Of a stretch of DNA of 64,000 bases, positions 35,315-46,727 are shown one piece after another; position 1 is the stretch's first letter; every line of letters starts with the position of its first letter. The notes below the pieces were generated by a model, which saw nothing but the letters and a program-made list of their open reading frames with translations, did no database searches and was not told where the DNA came from. Source of the DNA: Wolfiporia cocos (taxonomy: Eukaryota; Basidiomycota; Agaricomycetes; Polyporales; Phaeolaceae); the NCBI GenBank assembly GCA_029448655.1, contig JACCLO010000008.1:372001-436000 (forward strand), in the 5' to 3' direction. Both the position numbers and the translations under genes were made by a program.

Positions 35315-37718
35315 ATGCCATCCTCAGACAGTCGGAAGGAGGGCGACTCGGCGAACGACTCTAGTTGGGAGATCGACCGCGACCGTGACAGGGAAAGGGA
35401 GCGAGACAAGGGTGGAAGGCCAAAGGGTCCCTCGAAGAGTATGTTCGATGACATCTGAGTGTATGATATCTGTGGGGAGCCTCATCACGTCTCGCGCCAG
35501 CTAAGGACCTCTCTCATGTTCCCTGCAAATTTTTCAAGGTCGGCTCCTGCACAGCGGGCTCCTCGTGTCCCTTCTCGCACACGGTACTCGAGCCAGGGCA
35601 GCAGAAGGAGGTGTGCGCCTGGTTCGTGAAGGGGAACTGCAAGTTTGGCCACAAGTGTGCGCTCGCCCATATCCTTCCGGGGCAGCCTATGTCGATGGAC
35701 AGGAAGAACAAAAAGGCCGCACAGCTTGCGGCCAATGCGAGCAACGCTGGGGCTGGAGGCCGCGAGGGCCGTAGCGGTCGCTCACATAAGAGCGGCTCAC
35801 ATGGCGGTAGCAGCGGCTCACAGCCGCGCAACCCGCTGCTTTCAGGATCTACTGCGCCCACTCGCGCAGTTGGCCAACATAGGTCGGCCATTCCTATGCC
35901 GCTGAAGGCCACGCTGTCCCCGTCTACACCTGCCCCTCCAGTGAAGGACACTGAATTCGTGTCATTCGATTCTCTGGATGAGAGTGACAAGCTGCCTAGC
36001 GCTCCTGCGCAAGGCAAGTCCACTCGCCCTCAATCCCCCTCGGACGCGGCGCAGGAGCCCGCTTCCGATGCTACGCAAGAAAAGTTGGCCAAGGCAGAAG
36101 GGTCGCCCACATCTGAGGATGCGGCAGCGCCATCACCCGCTAACATCACGCCTACGGCCTCCACCCGAATTGGCAACGGACAGCATGGCTCGCCTAGCGC
36201 TGTCGACTTTGGGCCGATCGGCTCGCCGTCTCGTACCTCTCCAACGGCTGCACGAACTGCTCGCATCAATGGATTTTCTCCTGGGACGTCTCCGCAGACG
36301 GCTGGGCTCTCACACCCCCCATTCTCTGCACCGAATGCTGCGGTGACGTTTGCCATACCCCAGCGCGACCCAGACGATCCCTCGCGCGTGCTGAAGAACC
36401 GATCTGGTTTGTCTGCATCCCTTGGTGCAATGACCTGGTCTACTGAGCGTCGAGCAAGTGGGATGACGGCTCACGGTGTAGCTGCAGAGGTGGTGGTTGA
36501 AGACGAGGATCTTGAGGAGTTTTTGCCCAGTTCCCTTACCGATCTGCTTACTCCAGAAGAGCGTTCACGACGGGCTTCGCGGACTAACAGCGCTCGTCCG
36601 GCCATGCTGAATGCAGATTCTGACACAGCAGGGGGCCAGAGACCTTCCGTTGAAGGACACCACCATAGATATTCGCGTTCCGTTCCTGCTCCTTCGTTGC
36701 TTCAAGATATCAGGTCTATCTGGGCTGATGCCGGGGAGACCTCATCTGGTGCTGGGTTAGGCTCGTTGACCGGGACCGGTGGTTTGGGTAATGGCACTCC
36801 CAGTTCTTTTACCTCCAATTCGGGATTGTCTGGCAGGCCATCGGGTGAAGACATGCTTCTGCCGTCCAACGCCTCGGCTGCGTTCCTCCCTGGGCTTCAT
36901 CACCACTACTTGAACGCGACGACACAGCAGCGAAGCAGCCTGCTGTCCGGCATGACGCCTAAGCATTCTTCGAGCTCCGTGGGCAACAGTGCCTACTCCA
37001 GTGCATATGGCTCTAGTCATACCACGAACTCGCTTGCGCCCTCGCTTGCCAACACGCTCGGCAGTCGCACAGCTCTGGATAATCCGTCTCTTGATGCTTA
37101 CCCCTCATCGTCCTTCCACCATCAATCGGGCCGTCCCATCCACAGCGGGGTCGACGGATTTGGGCTGGAAGGAGATGACCGACAAAGCGCGATATCCCCA
37201 TCAGTCCGAGCACTACAGGCGCATGCCCCAGGACAGAGTCTGCCGCAGGGCCTGGCGGCGGGCTATTCGAGGATTCACGCCCTGCCACCACCCGTAATCG
37301 CCTCTCCGTCGACGCCGGGTGCTTTTAGCCATCTCGGTTCATTTTCGCCAGGTACAAAAGCGTTCGGCCATGCACACAACACGTCTGGCGAATGGCATAG
37401 CATGTCCCCGAGTGCAGGTAACTCGCTAGATCAGGTGCCGATGTCGCAGAATTACGCCCCTCCGCCGTCGAACAACAACGGTTCGCTGGGTGGCTTGGAA
37501 AACATGTTCTCTCGTTTATCCTACTCGGCGGCTGCTGCCCGTACGCCCTCCTTCTTTATTGCGAGCCTGCTACTAATACTTTGACAGGAGGGGGGGCTGT
37601 AGGGAACACTACGCCGCGCAATGCAAGCGGGCGGGCCTTTACGCAAGGGCTGTCAAGCCCGCTGGCAAGACCAGTGCTGACAGGAGACGATGACGAGCTT
37701 TTCAGCATGGATGGCTGA
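35315..37718 (+). CDS. Tandem CCCH zinc-finger protein
   Basis: Three exons, 35315-35438, 35501-37540 and 37588-37718, encode 764 aa. After a charged Arg/Asp/Glu leader (RDRDRERERD), two CCCH fingers lie close together. The first is VPCKFFKVGSCTAGSSCPFSH and the second is VCAWFVKGNCKFGHKCALAH, followed by MSMDRKNKKAAQLAANA. The remaining ~600 residues are Ser/Pro/Gly-rich and probably disordered, ending in the acidic stretch TGDDDELFSMDG. Tandem C-x8-C-x5-C-x3-H-like fingers usually bind RNA, so a post-transcriptional role is inferred. The last intron (37541-37587) contains a TACTAAT branch sequence, and splicing it is what reveals the acidic C-terminus. Confidence 0.85.
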
Positions 37719-38073
37719 CCGACGTCGGATCTGATGGTGTTAAAAGGGCCTATGGTAGTGCGATTATGATTGATTACGGTCATGGTGGGGTCATTGTAGC
37801 ATGGCGGGGTGTGCGGATGGACGTCCGAGAGAATGCCGCCGCGTCACATACCTAGCTTTGTACTGCTGTGAGGATATTTGATAGGCCATGTAATGTATAT
37901 CATTTCTACTCAATTGCGAGTGCGACCGCGAATTGAATGCGAAGTGAGCTAGGTCGAATGCTCACGCGACGCGTCGACGCGTCAAGACGCGATCGGCATC
38001 GCGACCACGTGATGCGCAAATTACCTGCGCGGTAAGCCGACGCTGCGCTCTGCTCGCTCGTGCGCCGTACGCC
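37719..38073. other. Intergenic, head-to-tail
   Basis: 3' flank of the CCCH gene and promoter of NOC4. Nothing else was seen. Confidence 0.5.
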
Positions 38074-40255
38074 ATGTCTCCTGCGCACTCGTCTCTTCCC
38101 AGCTCGAAAAAGCGGAAAACGACACAAGATGACACAGTTGCGCAGATAAACTCGCTCGAAAGCGACCTCACCGCGGCCGTGTCCGCAAAGGCCTCTCTCA
38201 ATCCGCTGGCCGACTTGCTCGACCTCGCCCTCGCTTCGCACGAGGCTGCTCACCTATGCAAGGCTATCTACGCCCTCTACAGAGTTTTCACTCTCCTCAT
38301 TGCCAACGGCATGCTTGCTGCTCATGGGGCCAGCACTGAAGATGACAAGGCCGTCCACACATGGATTACCCAGCGTCTGCATGATTTCGTCGAGCTGCTG
38401 GCCGGCTTGCTTCAGGATGAGGAAGCCATCTTACGGGTTTGTCACACAAACCTGTCGTCATGCGCATATGATTTACCTGTTCGCAGACATCTGCCCTACA
38501 AATACTCTTTTCACTTCAGAAGCATCTGTCATCCGCCTTGCTGAGGTTTTCGCCGGCCGGTCCCTCGGCGCAGCCTCAGTTTCACGTTTCGCATTTTAGA
38601 AAGATTGTCAGCGCTTTGCTCAGATGTCCTCCGTCTTCTCGATCAATACCGGCAGCCAAGAAGCAAAAGATGCAAGCTGATCCCGGGTCCAGCACCTTCG
38701 GGAAACTTGAAACGGACGTTCAGAAGCTCTTTGTTGACAAATGGTTCACCGTCTATGATGACGTTCGGTGGTTCTTTCTACGGGAAGCAGGGTATGGACG
38801 CACTACTTGCTACCATTCACCGGCTGACTCTGTCTCAGGAGCATCCTCGCCAACTTACCCCAAACAGGCATCGACTATGTTCCCGAAAACCTGCTCGCAA
38901 TCCTGGAGGGGCTTACCACATTCCCCACGAACACTCACGAGCTGAACGCGTGGTGGGTGGAGGAGCTGGGAAAGAGACCAGACAAATGGACCGCCTCGGA
39001 AGACGACGATGCCGGGGGCGACGTAGGGGACGACAGTGCCAAGGGCGATCAAGATGACTGGCGCAAATTCTTCGAACAAGAGTCGACGCCTACGGAAACT
39101 ACGAACGCCAAACAACCGTCTCTGCGAATCCACAAGCTAACCATACACCAGTCATTACACTCGCTTACCTCGCATAGGGCTATCTTCACGCGTACATGGC
39201 TCCTCCTGCTACCGCACCTGTCATTGCGCTCGGACTCAAAGGCCAACGCACTTCGAGTGCTCAATATCATGCATCGAGGTATTCTTCCTCATTTGACTCG
39301 ACCGATTCTTGTCATGGACTGGGTGGGTTCGTGTGTTGATTATGGCAAGTGCTACATGCAGCTTCTCATTTGAGGTATGGCTGCTCACCGATCTGATTAG
39401 GAGGAACTGTGGGCCTTCTCGCATTGAATGCTTTGTTTGCCCTGATCAAAGAGTACAATCTGTGCGTGACCTTCATCTTTTGACAAAAATCGCATCGCTG
39501 ACGGCATTCTTACAGGGATTATCCATCATTTTACACCCGGTTATATGCATTCCTGGACCGCGATGTGTTTAACGTCAAGCATCGTGCACGATTTTTCAGA
39601 CTAATGGAGCTGTTCTTGAGTTCCACGTAAGTTTTCCTTCTTCTGTATGTGCGAATGTTGTCCGTCAAGCTCATGATCGCAGACACTTGCCCGTCGCACT
39701 CGTGGCGGCATTTGTAAAACGCCTGTCGCGACTGTCCCTCAATGCGCCGCCGGCCGCCGTTGTGATGACCATACCGCTTACATATAATCTCCTCAAGAAA
39801 CATCCTGCGCTTATGTGCATGATTCACAATGCAGGCGAGGCTGTTGACCTCAACAATGGTGAGTTCTATACCGTCGAATAATACCTGGCTCGCTCACGGC
39901 CAACCAGATCCGTTCCGGATGGAAGAGTCAGTCCCTGCTGCTACGAACGCGCTTGAATCTTCTCTTTGGGAACTATATTCGCACAAGCAACACTACCATT
40001 CTGTAGTCGCGACGTTGGCGGGGATTTTCGAGGAGGCGTTCACCAGGCCTGCGTATGCGATGGAGGATTTCCTCGATCATACGTACGCCACTGTGAGTGT
40101 GCAGTAACCGCGCATCTCTCAACCATCTAACAATACAATGTTGCTAGCTCTTCGACACTGAAGCAACCAGGAGAATCCGCAAGGAGCCTGCAGTATCATC
40201 TGAGCCCTTCATGCGCACAAACTTGGAGATGGTGACTGATTTGTGGATATGGTAG
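38074..40255 (+). CDS. NOC4: Nucleolar complex protein 4 (CBF/Mak21 family)
   Basis: Eight exons: 38074-38436, 38487-38791, 38839-39344, 39401-39461, 39516-39626, 39683-39858, 39908-40092 and 40148-40255, giving 604 aa. The N-terminus carries a basic patch (SSKKRKTTQDD), then helical repeats. The conserved CBF domain follows: TRTWLLLLPHLS, CVDYGGTVGLLALNALF, VFNVKHRARFFRLMELFLSS, IPLTYNLLKKHPA and ALESSLWEL. Noc4 pairs with Nop14 and is needed for 18S rRNA processing and 40S assembly and export from the nucleolus. The intron at 39345-39400 has a GC donor (G|GCAAGT), and only this junction yields the conserved CVDYGG. It converges on eIF2-alpha with 43 bp between stops. Confidence 0.93.
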
Positions 40256-40298
40256 TTGTACATCGTATCGATACAATGCGATATGTTTACGCGCGCGT

Positions 40299-41599
40299 TC
40301 ATATAACCTCTTCGTCGTCCTCGTCTCCAGAGACCTCCGCGTTTTCCTGACCGGCCTTGGCCATGAGCTGCGCCAGGTCGTGCTCTTCCGTCTCCGAGAT
40401 GGCTTTCGGCTAGCAATCAATTTGAGCGTGGAAAGAGGTATAGCATAGACATTGAATCTCACCTTCATCTTCACGACGAGCGATCCGCCATTGTCCTCAA
40501 TGGTGCCTTGGATTGACTCGATGGCACGCTCGAGTCGATCAACAGCGGCGTACTGTATTACCATATTAATGCTAATGCCCTCTGAGAGCCATAGGGCTCA
40601 CACGCACCTTGTCCGTTGCGTTTGTCGTCAAAACATAAAGAGGGGGGGCGACAAGCTTCGCTTTGATGGGGACGGCCTCACTGCTCTCCCGCTCGCCAGC
40701 ACGAAGGGCTTTCTTGATAGCGTCGATCCCAGCAGGCGTATAGCAGGTTAGTTCGATATCAGCCCGCAGCTTGATAGGCTGAGGAGTGAGCCGCCGCGCA
40801 ATAGTACTCATAAGAATGCTGAGCGTAGATGCAGGGACCGGGTTCGGCAAAGACGAGAAGACAGCATCTTGTTCGCTGAACAAATGGGAGATCAGCAAGC
40901 GGGATAGCGGACGAAAACCTCACTGACGTTAAGGCCAGCTTGAATGCATCATACGGATGCCCATACTTCTTGCCTAGTGGCCACGCGATCTGCTCGTAGA
41001 GATGTTCGAGACGCTCCTCCTCGTTCGACTCCGACACTACTGCCTCGTCGGCTATTGTCTCTTCGCCACTTTCCCTCGTCTTCTTCGCTTCCTTCGTCTC
41101 GGCCTCAGCGTCTCCCTCCGTCGCCGCGTCCGATCCATCGGCATTCACAGTCGGCAGCTTCGAGGCAACATGACGCATGATCGACGCCACCGTCTTAGAT
41201 TTCATGTATCGCTCTTCGCATTTGGTGATATCCTCAGGCGATACACGTCGTTTCGAAAGGTCAATATAACCTGGGACGGTACGTTCAAACACGTACCGAA
41301 CTTTTTCGGTAAATGTGGTAGACTCACCCTTCTCTTTGTCAACCCTCAACACAACAACCACCTCGTTTCTTCCGACACGGATGAGCTTTTGAATGGACCT
41401 GATGCGCCTACGCGACAGTTCCGATAACAAAATCATTCCTTCGATGTTGTCGTACTCGAGCTGGGGCAATATGAGGGCAGGCAGCAGCAGAGCAGACGGC
41501 ACTAACCAGTTTGACGTATGCACCCATCTCTGCAATCTGGCGCACTTGTACCATGACAAGCTCGTCCACCTCGGGGTAACGTCCTTCATAATATCTCAT
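40299..41599 (-). CDS. SUI2: Translation initiation factor eIF2 alpha subunit
   Basis: Six exons: 41599-41507, 41460-41328, 41270-40928, 40875-40608, 40552-40463 and 40409-40299, giving 345 aa. The S1 domain ([33 protein letters not shown]) contains the regulatory loop [16 protein letters not shown] with the conserved Ser phosphorylated by Gcn2-type kinases. The alpha-helical domain includes [18 protein letters not shown] and the C-terminal domain ends in an acidic tail (GDEDEEVI). The subunit delivers Met-tRNAi to the 40S ribosome and regulates eIF2B. An acidic/charged insertion of about 45 residues encoded near 41000-41165 ([17 protein letters not shown]) sits in the helical domain, where yeast and human proteins have only a short loop. 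Confidence 0.97.
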
Positions 41600-41814
41600 C
41601 CTGGGAGTTGTTAGGAATGCAGTTCACGCAACGAGCGCGTCGAGCAAAGCCAGTGCTTACTAAGCAGATATGATATCGACGCTCAAGCCACATGGTAGCT
41701 TCCTAATTGGTTGACACGATCGCGAAAACCGCGTCGTGTCATGAATTTCCGGAATAGCTGTGATTTGTATCGAGGTAGCGGAGTATATACTAGTTTAGTG
41801 TGATAGTGCGATAG
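41600..41814. other. eIF2-alpha promoter region up to the TIR element
   Basis: Short upstream region with no other feature, except that its end contains ATAGTGCGAT (41803-41812), which recurs just beyond the other end of the TIR element. Confidence 0.4.
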
Positions 41815-43049
41815 TACAGTTGCGGACAACCAAACTCGACAAAAAATTTCGGCGACTAATAGTGACTGCTATAGACATCAAAAGGCATAGATAGATGTGT
41901 AAGAAACGATTTGCACGAGCGGATTTCCGTAAAATCAAAATTATTTATTTTACCCCCCGAAATTTGGCCAACCCCTCCAAACAAGCGCTAAAACCCCGGA
42001 AAAATGCGCGATCGACTCCTTTCGCTGCGCTGAATATGATTCTTTCTCTAAGTTTGTGATTGCTTTCGAAATGAGCTCACAATTGATTGTCCAAGTTTGT
42101 ACCTGCTTCAACCCAAAAGACACATGCATCTCGCTAAAAGGCCCTAACAATGGAACATCGAGAAGCAGGAGCACGCTGCTCATGCGCACTGAGTCCTGTC
42201 GAAGCATCAGTCTGTGGAGTCTGATGATGGATGGGAACTGGAAGTGCTCTATGACAGTGTAAGGCCAGTTTATGACAATGATGAAGGATTAGAGGTTGAG
42301 GAGCTACTTGAGTGGGAGGGACTGGAAAATGATGGGCTCATGGACAGGATGGCAGTGTGTGAAGGTGATGCCAATGATCCTGACAATGAGAATTGGTTGC
42401 CTCCAAAGCTGCAAAGCAAGAAATGGAAACAACACAACAAGCTCCCCTGCTGTTCAATTATATTGGCCGCCTGGCACAATCTCTATATTTTATGCAATTA
42501 TCTATGTTACTTTGCTCTATGTTGTCAGACTGGAATGCCAAATAGGTGAGTACATATTCATCCAATTGTAGGTATACGTTTGAATCCGCTGCTGCCATCT
42601 GCTCGATTTCATTATCTCTGGAAGATTCTACAACTTGCAATTATATGCACGGCGCACATCCGTCTGCCTACATGCCGATTCACAAGCGCTGGTGCTCCAG
42701 CCATAGCGGAGTTCCAAAAGGCCATGCAAACTCACTGAGACATTAAACTCAAATCAAAACAGCACCAATAAGTCTCTGCATGTGCAATGGTGTCTATTGA
42801 AGCTGTCTTGAACCCGTAGTAAGGCTGCTGTAGACCGTAGATTGTATCCTTGGTACTCGAGGCGCCCATATAGGCGCCGTAAATTGGACCCAAAAAATTG
42901 GTCAACCCCAAAAAGTCGTGGGAAAAATAGAAGAAGTGCATTTCTGGACGTTTTCGCCCTTCCTGAGTCTGAATCTGGCTTCAGAATCCCCCCAAACCCA
43001 GCGGTTCGGGCGCTATTTGATTTGTCGAGCTTGGTTGTCCGCAACTGTA
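41815..43049. mobile_element. Putative non-autonomous DNA transposon with 29-bp terminal inverted repeats
   Basis: Positions 41815-41843 and 43021-43049 are inverted copies of each other, 28 of 29 bases matching. Both begin TACAGTTGCGGACAACC at the outer end. The interior (~1.18 kb) is AT-richer than flanking genes and contains only degraded reading frames. The longest plus-strand one (about 42180-42440) encodes a very acidic stretch (DDGWELEVLYDSV, EVEELLEWEGL) reminiscent of N-terminal leader regions of fungal transposases. A TA dinucleotide sits at each outer edge. The 10-bp sequence ATAGTGCGAT also flanks both sides (41803-41812 and 43053-43062) as a possible target duplication. No complete transposase is present. 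Superfamily undetermined. Confidence 0.72.
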
Positions 43050-43900
43050 GTAATAGTGCGATTGAATGTGATGGAGCATTGATAGTGTGATGGTGCCAGC
43101 GCCTGGTTAGGTGGACCTCTCTTGTGCCCGATATGGCAATGACCCGCCCATCTTCTTCAACGCTGTGGCAAAATAGCGCGGCAGCGATAAGAACCCACTA
43201 CCTTCGGTAGCGGGAATAAGATGAGATGAACTGAAGTGCGATGGCGTTGCTGGAAGACCCAGTCAGCTCTCGTCAGACCACCCCATCATACTTTCCATGC
43301 CTACCTATGATGTCTGTTGCTGTGTTATGCGACGAATAGTATCGTAGCTTTCAAGTAGGGCGATACATTCATCATCTTTCTCCGGGTTGACTTTCATGAC
43401 GACGACAATAGACAAGATAGAGAGATGCTGGTCGTCGGGAAACAACCACTCACTTTGCAAACGCTTTTAAGCCTTCGGATATGGAGACGAAGATTCCAGA
43501 CCTCAAACTATCAAGTCGGACTACGGCAAAAGGAACTAAATGGTCCGGTATCATGACAAGGATAGTTCGACGGCTTGTCATAGCGGCATTTGAGCACGTT
43601 TCATGTAACGCCTTTCGAACTGACGGCGAAGGGTGCTGTCTAGCGCATGGCGTGCGTCAATAAGGACTGTTCAGATTGTGGGAGTGTTTCCCATGGTTAT
43701 CGTGACGTTCACCGCAGGCTGACATAACAAATTTGAATTTGAAAACATAAACTCACTCATGAGAAGCCTGATTGCTTAGTCTCAGCAAGTTCAGATTGTG
43801 GCGTATGGTAAGCATTTATGCGTGACATTCTGATATTACGGTATCTGAGCTATCATTGTCACCCATCCAACCGAACATATCGTCTGGAAGCAGAACGTCA
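43050..43900. other. Intergenic, no gene recognised
   Basis: Between the TIR element and the 3' end of the acetyltransferase gene. Short ORFs only, such as 43481-43663. Confidence 0.4.
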
Positions 43901-44902
43901 CTACGGCTTGCGCACAAAGATCCAAGCAGGCCAAGAGCCCCAAGGAGATGGCATTTCCCGAAAACCTTTCATCTGAAAGCCGAGATGCTCATATATGATG
44001 ACCTGCACCCATTTGAGTCAGCCTCATCATAATGTGTAGAAAGGTTCAAAGCACATTTCGAGCATTTGTTGTGGCTAGCGCCATCGTGTAGCCGTTCTGG
44101 CGAGCGTTTTGAAATACTAGTTGGAACATTGCCCTTGCTACCCCCTTTCCTTGATATTCAGCCTTTACGAAGTTAAAATTGCACCAGTAGCAGTTCCGTT
44201 CGGTCTGGACGATCGATACAATATAGGCATGATTGAACCTCCAGTCGCCTACGTTGTCGAGGAGCTTACATTTTCCATTCCAGAGAACTCGTCTATCGCT
44301 TTGGGAAAGTCGTGCCCGAGCTATACGATAACGCACCAGTGAGACGAGTTACGTGTTTACCACAACGCTACAAACCGTCATCGCAAAGTGCGCTTTGGCC
44401 TCATCAGGCAGCTTTCTGAGATAGTCCGTATACCCGAGTTTCAACTGCTCCTCTCTTTTGATATATCGATCAGTGTTTTGCTTTGGTCTGGTCGCTGCAA
44501 TCATACGTACGTAGAAAAGAGGAGCTGTCCAGGTGGGACCCACATACTAAAACCAATCATGGTCCCATTTTCATCTAGTGCGACGTACATGTCGCCAATC
44601 TGAAGTGCTATGGGCCTTATCATTGTCATTGCCTGTGCGAGCTCGAGCAATAGGCTTGTGTTGCTTCCGGTCAACGCGATTGCAAGTGGATCTGAACAAG
44701 CGCAGAATGAGAACGAACACGAAGGAGTATACTGAAATCAGAAGGCGACCTGCTGGCATGAGATCGGCAAAGATTCGTGCAGCGTCCTGGACCTGAGCCT
44801 CTGAGCAGTTGCCGTGAGCTGTGAGAACGCGAATGGAAGTAGCGTAAGTAGCACACCTGTGGGCTTTGCGACCTGCTGCACAGTGAATGTAGGGGAAGAC
44901 AT
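43901..44902 (-). CDS. GNAT-family N-acetyltransferase
   Basis: Seven short exons: 44902-44857, 44800-44750, 44691-44511, 44454-44376, 44320-44270, 44204-44055 and 44002-43901. All are in phase with GT-AG introns of 52-65 nt, and the product is 219 aa. The product reads MSSPTFTVQQVAKPTEAQVQ, then DPLAIALTGSN, DMYVALDENGTMIGFSMWV, the acetyl-CoA pyrophosphate-binding motif A (EYQGKGVARAMFQLVF) and the beta-6/7 region IIYEHLGFQMKGF, ending PAWIFVRKP. Acetyl transfer from acetyl-CoA to a small molecule or protein amine is expected; the substrate is unknown. Several introns are ambiguous in length. They were chosen because they alone restore a continuous GNAT fold. Confidence 0.85.
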
Positions 44903-44999
44903 GACGACTCTAAGCACTTGAGGTAGTACTTGAGGTTAATTACCCAGCGGGTTGCGTAGCACCAAGCGCCAAACATCACGTGCATTTCCCAGGGGTGGG

Positions 45000-45971
45000 C
45001 GCTCCTGTGCGCCCCATTGACGAACGTTATGGCGGCACATTTATTTGAATGTAGGAAGGTCATATCCCTGCTACTGTTAGAGTACTTGTAACCAATAACA
45101 TTAGTAGCTAGTGGTTGCTGGCGTGAGTTTGAGTTTGTGATAGGCATTGTACGATGCTGTTCATGACGGCGGATATCCCTTTCCCAGCGTATAAGGGGCT
45201 TCATGATCCGTGCTGCGTTTTTGAACCAGCGCGGCTCTGCACGTTCCCATTGGTCCTCAAGGATATGCAACGAGCATTGCAGCACCATGATCAAGCTGTC
45301 TACATCAACTTCATCTTCGTCGTTGAGCTGTGAGAACTCAGGAATTAGAAAATAGTATTACGGTCAAGTAGCATTCTTACTATGAAGCCCCTGTTACCTC
45401 CTGCGCATGTCTGTATCAGGCCATCTCCTCCTGTTGGAATAGGCCTTGATGGAGAAGACAAAACCTGCTAGGATGTTCAAATCATCGTCAACTACAATGC
45501 TACAATGCTCACCTGAGGCATGCGAGTATGCCAGGCATGTGGTGCCTGCTCCTCAGGTGGCGGGGCGACAACGCCATCAATTAGTACAGTGTAAAATGGA
45601 GGGATATGATATCGGACAGTGGAAACCCACCACTGAGCAGGTAGAGGTCCGGCCTTCTGTACGAGATGTTTGCACAGAAGGTACGAGTGGTATTTCTGGG
45701 CTCCGCAGTCACATGTCCACTGTGCAATGTTCGTTGTGTACACACCGTTGACGGGGACTGTTAGCAGATGTTCCCATGCACGCTTGAATGCCTCCTGTGA
45801 ATGAGTGAGACCCTGCGGCCGACCTGCACGCTGGGGAGTAATGAGCTGGGCCAGTGTTAAGCGATAAGGAGGTAGGGCCTTAGTTATGACTGCATAGGCA
45901 GCGGGGTCGACAGGGGGGCGGTTGTACAAGTGAAGGACAAGCACTGCGTGAAGCCGCCGGTTTTCTGACAC
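45000..45971 (-). mobile_element. Remnant of a SWIM-zinc-finger protein of transposon type (5'-truncated)
   Basis: Minus-strand 45971-45492 is open and encodes SENRRLHAVLVLHLYNRP, a stretch ending ALPPYRLTLAQL, and a SWIM finger (WTCDCGAQKYHSYLLCKHLV: C-x-C-x9-C-x-H). After probable introns, a second coding block at about 45350-45080 reads HILEDQWERAEPRWFKNAAR and DIRRHEQHRTMP. SWIM fingers with this downstream region occur in fungal Mutator-like transposons and related multicopy families. The 5' part, including any DDE catalytic domain, is absent, so this is a fragment. Nearby frames at 46135-46539 (minus) look like further decayed repeat-associated coding sequence. Confidence 0.55.
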
Positions 45972-46727
45972 CTCAGAATCTCGTCGGAATCACCGATTCT
46001 GGGCAGATGCTAGTCAGAATCCCTTCAGAATTTGTGACAGATTTCTGACAGATCCCTGACTAACTGTCTGCGCCAGTATTAGGTTATTAGATGATGTAAA
46101 TACATGATATTCTGCGCCAAGTCCAATTAAGGAGCTATATATCCTTATTTGAATTCGATTGGCTACTGCTGATGTCATGAAGCACAAGACTCCAACTTGT
46201 CTTCAGCCTGCATACTTCAATCCCTTCCTCCTCCTCCAAGTCCCTCTCCTCTGTCAGTGGATGTGGCAGTCTTGCAGAATGTGACATGTATGATATTGTA
46301 TAGATGAGTATATGCACTGACATGTATTTTTCATCGATAGCCACCCCTAGTCCTGGTTAAATCTTGCAGTCTATGCAGCATACAGAATAGTCAGTGGTGA
46401 GCATTTTCCTATACATCAATGGCAATGGTTTATCTATACCATAGACATGAGACAATTGATCTGGTGTAGAAAGTTGAGTTACACCGTACCACGGCTGTAC
46501 CTTACTGCTCGCCTGGTAAAGCAAAGTGTGCCGGTACATGCATCACGTACACATTCACTTTTAGACTCACATGCCCATATTAATACCAGATGCATACCAT
46601 ACGACTTCCGGTCCTGCCATACCTGACTGATTTCTGGCACACACATTTGCCTCCCGTACTGTGGCAACAAGATTGTACCATGCATCGTGCTCGACACACA
46701 CACATTTCCAACAAGTGCAGTGTCGCT
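45972..46727. other. Probable decayed transposon sequence
   Basis: AT-rich, no intact ORF. The minus-strand frame 46539-46357 (VYGIDKPLPLMYRKM, DYSVCCIDCK) looks like a fragment of a repeat-associated protein. Several short CAGAAT repeats occur at 45970-46050. Confidence 0.35.
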
